A stretch of DNA of 16,417 bases, taken from DASPKW01 sp038244055 (lineage in GTDB: Bacteria > Planctomycetota > Phycisphaerae > Tepidisphaerales > Tepidisphaeraceae). The position numbers and the translations under genes were made by a program. Location: contig JBBRTW010000118.1 in NCBI GenBank assembly GCA_038244055.1, forward strand, positions 1-16,417, written 5' to 3'. This document shows, piece after piece, positions 6,656 to 12,754 of the stretch. The notes beneath the pieces were generated by a model, which worked only from the letters and a program-made list of their open reading frames with translations, had not been told where the DNA came from and searched no databases. The first letter of the stretch is position 1; every line of letters starts with the position of its first letter.

Positions 6656-7945
6656 TCACTCCCGCATCCCCTCCCCCCCTCCCTTCCCATCTCCCGCTTC
6701 TCGCTTCTCGATTCTGTCAAGCGGCAGCCTCCGCGCCATCCCCAAATAATTCTCGTAATTCGCCTTCATCTCCAGCATCGAATCCCCGCCGAATTTCTCC
6801 ACCATCGCCCGCGCGATTTCAAACGCCACCACGTTCTCCATCACCACCCCGGCCGCGCTGATGGCCGAGACATCGCTCCGCTCCCATCCCGCCTCGCTCG
6901 GTTGCTTGGTGTTCAGATCGATGCTCCGCAGCGGCTTGCCGAGCGTCGAGATCGGCTTCATCGCCCCGCGCACGACGATCGGCTGGCCGTTGGTCATGCC
7001 GCCTTCAAGGCCTCCGGCGCGGTTCGAATCGCGCGACATCCCCAGCATCGGCGTATCCCGCAAGGCCGGGTCGAAGAAGATTTCATCGTGAACCTCGCTC
7101 CCCGGATGCTTGGCGCATTCGAATCCCCAGCCGATCTCCACCCCCTTGAACGCCTGAATCCCCACCACCGCCGCCGCGATTCGGCTATCGAGCCGCCCAT
7201 CCCAGGTCATGCACGATCCAATCCCGATCGGGCATCCCAGCACCAGGCATTCCACGACTCCCCCGGCCGTGTCCTTCGCCTCCTTCATCTGCCGGATGAA
7301 CTCGCGCATCTTCTCGCTCGACTCGGCATCCGGGCAATACAGATCATCCGCATCGCGCAGCTTGCACATCTCGGCCACGAATTTCCCCGGCCCCTTCAGC
7401 GAAATCTCCCGAATCAATTTCGCCGCGCCGTTACGCGTCAGCCCATCGATCGCCTCGATCTTCGCGGTGACCGGGCCGACCCCGCGCACGAACCCGAACA
7501 CTTCGATCCCGAATTCCCGCAGCAGGCACCGCGCCAGCGCCCCCGCCGCCACGCGCACGGTCGTCTCCCGCGCGCTGGCCCGCTCCAACGTCTCCCGGCA
7601 ATCGGTGGTCAGCCATTTCACGCTCCCCGCCAGGTCCGCATGCCCCGGCCGCGGCCGATGCAGCGGCGGCGTCGCCGATAGATCATCCAGCCGCGAATCC
7701 TTGTTCTTCACCAGCATCGTCACCGGCGAAGCGATCGTTTTCTCAAGCCGAATCCCCGTCAAAAACTCCACCGTATCGGTCTCGATTTTCTGCCGCCCGC
7801 CGCGCCCGTACCCACCCTGCCGCCGCCGCAACTCCCCATCGATAAAGGCCTTATCCACCGGCACCCCCGCCGGCATCCCCTCGATCAGCGCAATCAGCGC
7901 CGGCCCATGCGATTCCCCGGCGGTACGGTACGTCAAAGTTGCCAT
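6656..7945 (-). CDS. aroC: Chorismate synthase
   Basis: The 429-residue enzyme converts 5-enolpyruvylshikimate-3-phosphate to chorismate with reduced FMN, the last step of the shikimate pathway. Family signatures are clear: TAGESHGPAL (8-17), RRRQGGYGRGGRQKIE (40-55), HRPRPGHADLAGSVKW (96-111), DCRETLERASARETTVRVA (115-133), GGLEGGMTNGQPIVVR (311-326) and SEAGWERSDVSAISAAGVV (350-368). Members usually have about 350-400 residues; the extra length includes residues 410-429, a low-complexity tail (RIEKREAGDGKGGGEGMRE) encoded by repetitive purine-rich DNA that merges with the heptamer array beyond the stop. The ATG at 7945 is the only good start; its Shine-Dalgarno sequence is weak. No other shikimate gene is nearby. 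Confidence 0.98.
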   Translation of the reverse strand: MATLTYRTAGESHGPALIALIEGMPAGVPVDKAFIDGELRRRQGGYGRGGRQKIETDTVEFLTGIRLEKTIASPVTMLVKNKDSRLDDLSATPPLHRPRPGHADLAGSVKWLTTDCRETLERASARETTVRVAAGALARCLLREFGIEVFGFVRGVGPVTAKIEAIDGLTRNGAAKLIREISLKGPGKFVAEMCKLRDADDLYCPDAESSEKMREFIRQMKEAKDTAGGVVECLVLGCPIGIGSCMTWDGRLDSRIAAAVVGIQAFKGVEIGWGFECAKHPGSEVHDEIFFDPALRDTPMLGMSRDSNRAGGLEGGMTNGQPIVVRGAMKPISTLGKPLRSIDLNTKQPSEAGWERSDVSAISAAGVVMENVVAFEIARAMVEKFGGDSMLEMKANYENYLGMARRLPLDRIEKREAGDGKGGGEGMRE

Positions 7946-8021
7946 AAGCCGCCAATATTAGCCTTAAACCCCGGCGCGCGATAGATGCGCTGAATCGCAC
8001 TACGCAAAGCATGTTACCGAC

Positions 8022-8058
8022 TGTCATTCTGAGGGAGCTTAAGGCGACCGAAAAATCC
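8022..8058. repeat. Copy of the common intergenic 'GTCATTCTGAGGGAGC...GACCGAAAAATCC' repeat
   Basis: TGTCATTCTGAGGGAGCTT followed by AAGGCGACCGAAAAATCC resembles a repeat phrase seen in intergenic DNA of many bacterial phyla (GTCATTCTGAG-G/C-GA...GAAGAATC). A single copy is present, in the 167-bp gap between aroC and the SRPBCC gene. The match is from memory and no second copy lies in this window. Nothing else is recognisable in this gap. Confidence 0.45.
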
Positions 8059-8112
8059 AGCCTCCATCGATAGGCCCGCTCACCAACCAAATGGTATCCA
8101 GCCATCCATCAA

Positions 8113-8514
8113 CTACCCCCGCTTCAAAAACTCCCGCAGCGGCCCCCAGTAATACTTCTCCCACCCTTTGGTCACCCCCGCGAAATCGTGCCCCGGCACA
8201 TTGATATGCACCAGGTGAACCCGGCATCCCTTCCGCTCGGGATGTAACGTGATCGACAAAATCGAATCCGCATCGCTCTTCTTCCAGTCGCTCGATCGCC
8301 ACCGCTGCACGATCTGATAATCCGGGATCAGCGTCAGAATCGTCCCCACCAGTTGCCCGCCGAAGGCCGAAAACCGTCCGCCCGCAATGGCCACCAGTTC
8401 CACCGGAGCGCCGGTAAACGCCGCATGCGATTTTGCATTGAGATAGAGATCGTAAAGCGTTTTTGGAGCGGCCGGGAGGTAGACCGATTGCTCGATGGTT
8501 TTGAGGAGGGCCAT
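8113..8514 (-). CDS. SRPBCC (START-like) protein of the AHSA1 family
   Basis: The 133-residue protein spans a complete AHSA1-type SRPBCC domain: an N-terminal strand and helix (IEQSVYLPAAPKTLYDLYLN, 7-26), a FTGAPVE turn, GGRFSAFGGQLVGTILTLIP, IVQRWRSSDW, and a C-terminal helix with GWEKYYWGPLREFLKRG. The fold forms a hydrophobic cavity and is used for small-molecule binding or Hsp90 co-chaperone-like activity; the ligand cannot be predicted. It is a cytoplasmic single-domain protein of normal length. The ATG at 8514 fits the family start but lacks a clear ribosome binding site. It lies 49 bp after the PilZ gene on the same strand, with no evident terminator between them. Confidence 0.88.
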   Translation of the reverse strand: MALLKTIEQSVYLPAAPKTLYDLYLNAKSHAAFTGAPVELVAIAGGRFSAFGGQLVGTILTLIPDYQIVQRWRSSDWKKSDADSILSITLHPERKGCRVHLVHINVPGHDFAGVTKGWEKYYWGPLREFLKRG

Positions 8515-8563
8515 GGAAACAGGGTAACAACCCGATCGTTAAAAGACGAAGCCGCGTTGGCAA

Positions 8564-9328
8564 TCACGCGCTGCGCGTCAACCGCGCCCGCCGGATTTCC
8601 TCGCGCTGCAGAATCCCCACGATCCCCGTCAATGTCGCCAGCGCCTGCCGGCCTTCGATGCTGTCGTCGAGCTTCTTGAAGTTGACCCCCGTGCGCACTT
8701 CGCCGTTTTCCAGCGGCCGGACGTGGCGGCAGCGCCCTTCGATGATCAGTTCCTTGCCTTCATCCCACATCAGCATCACCCGCATTCGCTGGTCCGTCGT
8801 GAGCTTGGGCTCATCGGCCTTGCCCTTGCAGAGCACCGCCATGCCACTGACCGAGAGATCGCGCAGCGTCGCGGGGATTTCGAAACTGGCCGAAGGGCGA
8901 TCGGTCAGAAAATGATGCTCGGGAATGCGCCAGACGCGGACCCTCACGTCCGATTCCAGCGGCACCGGCGCGCGGTAGTCGGCGCGGCGCTGCACGGCCT
9001 TGATCTGGCTCGGCCAGGCCATCCGAACCGCATCCAGCGCGGTATCGCGGTTGATGCGCATCGCGGGCCGGAATTCGCTGAGCGTGGTGGTGAACACGAT
9101 CTTGGTGGTGGAACTCTTGATCGAGACGCCCACCGGCTGGGCCGAGGCGATGAGCGAATCGATCAGCGGTTTCTCGCCGGCCGGCGCTTCAACCCAGAAT
9201 CCGGATTCCTGGCCGCAGAGAAAGCGGGTCTTCTGATGCCGCAGCATGCCGGCCGAGGGCAGGGAGATCACCGCGCCCGCGTTTCGGACCACCGCTTCAC
9301 GAAGAAGTTCCAGGTCGGCATCTTTCAT
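8564..9328 (-). CDS. PilZ domain protein with YcgR-like N-terminal domain (predicted c-di-GMP receptor)
   Basis: The 254-residue protein has an N-terminal beta-rich domain (about 15-108) resembling the YcgR N-terminal region, then a PilZ domain: the c-di-GMP binding RxxxR at Arg115-Arg119 (RADYR) and DLSVSG (157-162) fitting D/NxSxxG, followed by GRCRHVRPLENGEVRTGVNF. YcgR-type proteins bind cyclic di-GMP and act on flagellar or other surface processes. The binding residues are all present, so nucleotide binding is expected; the target is unknown. The ATG at 9328 has GAGGA eight bases upstream and is preferred to the ATG at 9361, which lacks a site. It has no membrane segment. No flagellar genes are in the window. 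Confidence 0.9.
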   Translation of the reverse strand: MKDADLELLREAVVRNAGAVISLPSAGMLRHQKTRFLCGQESGFWVEAPAGEKPLIDSLIASAQPVGVSIKSSTTKIVFTTTLSEFRPAMRINRDTALDAVRMAWPSQIKAVQRRADYRAPVPLESDVRVRVWRIPEHHFLTDRPSASFEIPATLRDLSVSGMAVLCKGKADEPKLTTDQRMRVMLMWDEGKELIIEGRCRHVRPLENGEVRTGVNFKKLDDSIEGRQALATLTGIVGILQREEIRRARLTRSA

Positions 9329-9450
9329 TCTGACATCCTCTATTCCCGTTCCTCTTAACATCGGCGGGGGAATATATGGAATTGAGTGAAAATGCCACTT
9401 CGCAAGGCTGAAATGTGGACCGATAACCTCCGCCGGCCGCTCAACGTGGG

Positions 9451-10137
9451 TTATTTCTTCGGCTCATCCTTTTTGACCTCATCCGCGAAATGCTCCTGCA
9501 CCTTGGTGATCTTGGGCAGGGCGAAGCGCATGATGTAGGGATGATTGGGGTTCTGCTTGACAAAGTCCTGATGGTAAAGCTCGGCCTCGTAAAACGCCTT
9601 GAGCGGCTCAAGAGTGGTGACGATGGGGCTTTCAAACGCCTTGGCCTTGTTGAGCTGATCGATGTAGGCCTGGGCGACTTTCTTCTGCTCGTCGCTTTCG
9701 TAGAAAATGGCCGAGCGATACTGGCTGCCATGATCGGGCCCCTGGCGGTTCACGGTGGTGGGGTCATGCGTGGTGAAGAAAACGCGCAGAAGCTCGCCAT
9801 AGGTGATCTTGTTGGGGTCGTAGGTGATCTTGACGGCCTCGGCGTGGCCGGTGTCCCCATTGCAGACCTGGCGGTATGTAGCGGTCTCCTTGGCTCCGCC
9901 GGAGTAGCCGGAGATGACATCCTTCACCCCGGTCAGTTGCTCGAAGACCCCCTCGACACACCAGAAACACCCCGCCGCGAAGACCGCCGTGCGCGTTTCG
10001 CCTTCTTTGGCCTTGGGAAGATCGGATTCAGGCTTGGGAAGATCGCCGGCCGCGTGGGCCGGGCGATTGCAGGCCATGCCAAGTAGAGTGGTAAGACCCA
10101 TGATGAAAACACCTCCAAACGGTTGTATCGCTCGCAC
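9451..10137 (-). CDS. msrA: Exported peptide-methionine (S)-S-oxide reductase
   Basis: From the GTG at 10137 the protein has 228 residues and contains the whole MsrA domain: AAGCFWCVEGVF (54-65) with catalytic Cys57, SGYSGG (76-81), VCNGDTGHAEAVKITYDP, HDPTTVNRQGPDHGSQYRSAIFY and YHQDFVKQNPNHPYI. It reduces methionine-S-sulfoxide in proteins. The N-terminus is hydrophobic and reads FIMGLTTLLGMAC before NRPAHA, so it is probably exported, perhaps as a lipoprotein on Cys23. Start choice is uncertain: the GTG has AGGAGG four bases upstream, ATG 10101 has GGAGG eight bases upstream but would leave a very short signal, and ATG 10155 lacks a site. No resolving Cys is seen near the C-terminus. It stands alone and has its own promoter. 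Confidence 0.95.
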   Translation of the reverse strand: MRAIQPFGGVFIMGLTTLLGMACNRPAHAAGDLPKPESDLPKAKEGETRTAVFAAGCFWCVEGVFEQLTGVKDVISGYSGGAKETATYRQVCNGDTGHAEAVKITYDPNKITYGELLRVFFTTHDPTTVNRQGPDHGSQYRSAIFYESDEQKKVAQAYIDQLNKAKAFESPIVTTLEPLKAFYEAELYHQDFVKQNPNHPYIMRFALPKITKVQEHFADEVKKDEPKK

Positions 10138-10168
10138 AATTCCTCCTGGGTTCATGTGAATTGGATGT

Positions 10169-10198
10169 ATTGTAGGGGGGGAGGGTTACGGTGGGCAA
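10169..10198 (-). promoter_or_regulatory. Candidate promoter for msrA (TTGCCC, 18 bp, TACAAT)
   Basis: On the minus strand a TTGCCC at 10198-10193 is followed by 18 bases and TACAAT at 10174-10169, 31 bp before the preferred GTG start. A start site near 10162 would give a short leader containing the AGGAGG. The TACAAT box is the same hexamer found before several other genes in the window. Confidence 0.5.
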
Positions 10199-10212
10199 TC
10201 GGATTGTCGCAT

Positions 10213-11001
10213 TCAACGTGCTGAAGCGACCCACTCGCAGGCCCATTTGAGATCGGCCGGTGCCAGAGGCGGCGGAGGCGACGCTGCGTAATCGAGAATG
10301 CGGCGATACCGGCTGCGCTCGTAAGTGGTGGCGAAAACCTCGGCCAGGGATAGGCCGATGTCGGGGTCGCCCGGCTTGAGCGGAATGGGGATAGTCGGCA
10401 GCGGATCGCGGACATGCCAGGGATAGACGTCGACAACCAGCGGCTTGCGATTCTCGCGGGTTACGAAGGCGTAATAATCGCCGGGTGGAAGTGGATCGCG
10501 GAGTTCCTGCCGCTTGCCGCCGATGAGAAGGTCGATCTCGACGAGGTGGGCATGACGATCCAGAACCGAGCGGCGCTTGGCGCGATAATCCCAGTAACCC
10601 GCGCCGGTCTTGTTGCTTGGGGAAAGGACTTCGATTGCGGTGACGAGGGCGCGATCCGGGCGATGGCGGATCTCGATCCAGACATCGCGGAGTTCCTCAA
10701 ATTCGGTGGGCATCGGAATGGCGACCGGTTCGATCGTGGCGATGGCGGAAGCGATCGCGCGGGACGCGGGCGCGGACACGCGCCCGGTGTCGATGGTCAC
10801 ATCGATGTCCGGAAGAACGGCCTGGGTCGAATCGCTGCCATGTTCGACGAGCCTGATTTGCTCATCGATGCGGGCATCGTACCGGTCGGGGAGTTGGTCC
10901 AGCAGGGCGTCGCGGCAATAGGTAATAAAAGACCGATGGAAGTCCTGCCAGTAGGCGGGGTCTTCAAGATAGGGGTCCATGCCGGGAAAGGGGCTGGGCA
11001 T
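10213..11001 (-). CDS. DUF4058 family protein
   Basis: The 262-residue protein begins MPSPFPGMDPYLEDPAYWQDFH, the signature start of DUF4058, with LPDRYDARIDEQIRLVE (37-53) and VTAIEVLSPSNKTG (120-133). The arrangement of PDIDV (64-68), IEVLSPSNK and a following Tyr/Lys-rich helix recalls the PD-(D/E)xK nuclease-like fold of the related Uma2 group, but activity has not been shown to my knowledge. Such proteins are abundant in planctomycetes and cyanobacteria, often in multiple scattered copies. It is soluble and of normal length. The ATG follows GAGGA, and a TACAAT box lies 19 bp upstream (11021-11026). No functional link to its neighbours is apparent. Confidence 0.9.
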   Translation of the reverse strand: MPSPFPGMDPYLEDPAYWQDFHRSFITYCRDALLDQLPDRYDARIDEQIRLVEHGSDSTQAVLPDIDVTIDTGRVSAPASRAIASAIATIEPVAIPMPTEFEELRDVWIEIRHRPDRALVTAIEVLSPSNKTGAGYWDYRAKRRSVLDRHAHLVEIDLLIGGKRQELRDPLPPGDYYAFVTRENRKPLVVDVYPWHVRDPLPTIPIPLKPGDPDIGLSLAEVFATTYERSRYRRILDYAASPPPPLAPADLKWACEWVASAR

Positions 11002-11020
11002 TCTGAGTCCTCTGCCTCCT

Positions 11021-11026
11021 ATTGTA
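11021..11026 (-). promoter_or_regulatory. Candidate -10 box (TACAAT) for the DUF4058 gene
   Basis: Minus strand GCTACAATAG lies 19 bp before the ATG at 11001, leaving a short leader that includes AGGAGG and GAGGA. The extended word GCTACAATAG is identical to the box before the DUF2103 gene at 1343-1352. Confidence 0.45.
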
Positions 11027-11039
11027 GCATGTGAGAGAA

Positions 11040-12011
11040 CTATTTGCCGGGATTGCCGCCGATGACTTCGATCCTTCGAGTTAGCCAGGCCGCTTCATCA
11101 ACAAGGCCGGTTTCTTTGGTAAACGCCAGAAGTTTCTTGTCCCGTTCGAGCAGATCGAAGCCCGTGTTCCATTGCAGCTTGCGCAGATCGACCGGACACA
11201 AATGCAGCGGCTGGCCGTCCGTCTCCTCAAGGTTGTTCGAGCCGTTCATGAGGCATCTGTAATAGATGCAGTGCTGGATGCCGAACATATGGCCGGTCTC
11301 GTGGGCGAGGACCGCGCAGCTTCGGCGGAGGAGCGTGGTTTTGACATCGGGGCCGGGCTCTTCGCCGAAGAAACTCGGGTCGTAGCGGGCGAAACTGTAT
11401 ACGCCGACGCGCTCCTTGAGGGATGCTTCGCCGAAAACGTAGTTCCACTTGGGATCGGGGTAGAGGTCTTCCATCGTCAGGCCCAGCACGGCGAAGGCAT
11501 CATCGGGCAGGCGCTTGGCCAGCGTGGCGCGGAGATCGGAAGTCAGGAGCTGGCGTTTGCCGGTGTGCTGATTCTTCCGCGTGGTGATTCTGGTTTTGAA
11601 GACATCAAGGGGTTCGAGGATTTTCACTTCGACCATGAAATAGGCGGCCGTGAAAGTGCGGAGTTGCTCGAGGGGCGGCGCTTTATCCTTATCGAACTCG
11701 CCCAGCGGCTGGAGATAGAGGATTTTGCGAGGGCCCTGCGGGCGGTTGGGTTTGGAGTGGACGAACTGATCGAAGGTTTGCCCCTCTTCGGGATGATTGG
11801 CGAGCCAGTCCTTGGGGCCGGGGCCGGGGGCGGGGATGGGCTCGAAAAATTTCGGGTCGGGCGCGAAGGCGCGGAGCAACTCGGGAGCCAGGCCATCGGT
11901 TGAGCCGATGGCGCCGATGCGATCCTTCGGGCCGGGAGGTTTGAAGGCCATGGCGAGACCCCAACCGGCCAGCGCGACAAAGGCCAGGATCGCCCAGCAA
12001 AGTCGATTCAT
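11040..12011 (-). CDS. Exported archaemetzincin-like metalloprotease (M54 family)
   Basis: The 323-residue protein starts with an export signal (MNRLCWAILAFVALAGWGLAMA, 1-22) and a Pro-rich spacer. The catalytic region HETGHMFGIQHCIYYRCLM (237-255) fits the archaemetzincin pattern HExxHxxGxxHC-x4-C-x-M: zinc ligands His237, His241 and His247, catalytic Glu238, and structural-zinc cysteines 248 and 253. SNNLEETDGQPLHLCPVDLRKLQ follows, as in animal AMZ proteins, but the final CxxC is CPVD: Cys272 is kept and the last Cys is Asp275. Family members are usually described as cytoplasmic and without a signal; this one is longer and appears secreted. GGAG eight bases before the ATG at 12011 supports the start. 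Its substrate is unknown. Confidence 0.9.
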   Translation of the reverse strand: MNRLCWAILAFVALAGWGLAMAFKPPGPKDRIGAIGSTDGLAPELLRAFAPDPKFFEPIPAPGPGPKDWLANHPEEGQTFDQFVHSKPNRPQGPRKILYLQPLGEFDKDKAPPLEQLRTFTAAYFMVEVKILEPLDVFKTRITTRKNQHTGKRQLLTSDLRATLAKRLPDDAFAVLGLTMEDLYPDPKWNYVFGEASLKERVGVYSFARYDPSFFGEEPGPDVKTTLLRRSCAVLAHETGHMFGIQHCIYYRCLMNGSNNLEETDGQPLHLCPVDLRKLQWNTGFDLLERDKKLLAFTKETGLVDEAAWLTRRIEVIGGNPGK

Positions 12012-12100
12012 GGTGCATGCTCCGGCGAAATGCCGCGATCGCGAAAGGGAATGGATTGCGGACGCGCAGTAATTCTACCATCGGGGCGTAACGCCAGGAG

Positions 12101-12137
12101 AAAAAAAGAGCGGCCCGACGAAAGTTCGCCGGGCCGC
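12101..12137 (-). terminator. Rho-independent terminator on the minus strand
   Basis: GCGGCCCG (12110-12117) pairs perfectly with CGGGCCGC (12130-12137), and the loop adds CGAA/TTCG pairing. On the minus strand the stem is followed by CTC and... directly by a run of seven T (A7 at 12101-12107), the standard intrinsic terminator form. A weaker stem, CACACC with GGTGTG (12142-12164), lies just upstream on that strand. No minus-strand gene ends here: the nearest upstream one stops at 12745, beyond a plus-strand gene. Confidence 0.75.
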
Positions 12138-12259
12138 CACTCACACCCTCCGGAAGACGGTGTGCTGTAGTGATGAACCCGCAGGGCGGGCGGGGCATTC
12201 CGCAATTCGAGATGACCTGTTTCGGGCAGGAAAAAACCAGCGCGGAAAATGAGATGTGA

Positions 12260-12265
12260 TATAAT
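12260..12265 (+). promoter_or_regulatory. Candidate -10 box (TATAAT) for a leaderless transcript of the Pro/Ala-rich gene
   Basis: TATAAT lies 7 nt before the ATG at 12273, with no Shine-Dalgarno sequence between, so the RNA would start at about the start codon. A -35 box is not evident. The 12012-12259 interval otherwise contains the minus-strand terminator and a second small stem. Confidence 0.5.
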
Positions 12266-12272
12266 TCAGCCC

Positions 12273-12575
12273 ATGGGCACACCTGAAGAATCCGAGCCCG
12301 GGCAGCCATTGGAGCCGCCCAAACCGCCGCAGCCTGCATCGGCGCGGCGGCCGGAATGGATGCGCTCGATGGCCGGAATCGAGGGGCTGGAGGATATTCT
12401 GGACGAGATTCCGATCCAGCCCGCACCGGCACCCGCGCCCGCAGCCGCACCCGCCCCCGCACCCGCACCCGCACCTGCGCCCGCGCCGCGGGCGATGCCT
12501 CAGCCTCCGCCCCCTCAGCCGCAAACATGCCGATATTGCAGAGGCAAGGAATGCACGGGGGACTGCTCGGGGTGA
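12273..12575 (+). CDS. Small Pro/Ala-rich protein with C-terminal cysteine cluster, function unknown
   Basis: The 100-residue product has three parts: an acidic/Pro-rich start (PEESEPGQPLEPPKPPQP), a short helical middle (PEWMRSMAGIEGLEDILDEIP, about 29-49), and a Pro-Ala repeat leading to CRYCRGKECTGDC, a C-x2-C-x4-C-x3-C cluster that could bind one metal ion. The Pro-Ala part is encoded by near-perfect hexamers (GCACCC and variants, about 12422-12490), so its length may vary between strains. I recognise no family. The TATAAT at leaderless distance, the orderly architecture and the third-position GC fit a real gene, though the repeat inflates coding signal. Its stop codon opens into a TAGGGTA array. 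Confidence 0.6.
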   Translation: MGTPEESEPGQPLEPPKPPQPASARRPEWMRSMAGIEGLEDILDEIPIQPAPAPAPAAAPAPAPAPAPAPAPRAMPQPPPPQPQTCRYCRGKECTGDCSG

Positions 12576-12579
12576 GAAT

Positions 12580-12614
12580 TAGGGTATAGGGTATAGGGTG
12601 TAGGGTATAGGTGG
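12580..12614. repeat. Heptamer tandem array, unit TAGGGTA
   Basis: TAGGGTA, TAGGGTA, TAGGGTG, TAGGGTA and a partial TAGGTGG follow in register, beginning 4 bp after the TGA of the Pro/Ala-rich gene (12573-12575). In the same register the stop codon itself ends a unit-like word (GGGGTGA, GAATTAG, GGTATAG). The unit resembles telomere-type sequence only by chance. Confidence 0.85.
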
Positions 12615-12690
12615 TCATCCACATTCTCGTGGCGAATCTGGTTGTAATCGGTTGCGAAGCGCTGCAAAAATCCTTCGCACTCAACGCTAC

Positions 12691-12754
12691 GTTGTCTCAC
12701 TATCCCATTGTCTCATTGTCTCAGTGTCTCATTGTCTAATTGTCTCACTGTCGC
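12691..12754. repeat. Octamer tandem array, unit ATTGTCTC, eight units
   Basis: Eight consecutive 8-bp units (GTTGTCTC, ACTATCCC, ATTGTCTC twice, AGTGTCTC, ATTGTCTA, ATTGTCTC, ACTGTCGC) run into the last codons of the MFS gene. Its stop codon (12745-12747 on the minus strand) lies inside the array, so the final Arg-Gln and the TGA are written in array sequence. The stretch 12615-12690 between this and the TAGGGTA array shows only one small stem (GCGAAG/CTTCGC). Confidence 0.85.

Noticed and set aside
6902..7961. Long plus-strand frames (about 250 residues) opposite aroC
   Set aside because: They are antisense to an unmistakable chorismate synthase, rich in Arg/His/Pro, and reflect the GC bias of the aroC codons.
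11172..11903. 243-residue plus-strand frame opposite the archaemetzincin gene
   Set aside because: Antisense to a gene with intact catalytic motifs; its Glu/Gly-rich composition is that of a codon-bias shadow.
12580..12614. Telomere-like TAGGGTA repeats
   Set aside because: Only four to five copies, internal to the window, and one of several unrelated heptamer arrays; no sign of a replicon end.
11689..12684. 331-residue minus-strand frame covering the 5' part of the archaemetzincin gene, the terminator and the Pro/Ala gene
   Set aside because: It crosses a clear terminator and a tandem array, has no domain, and overlaps two better-supported genes.
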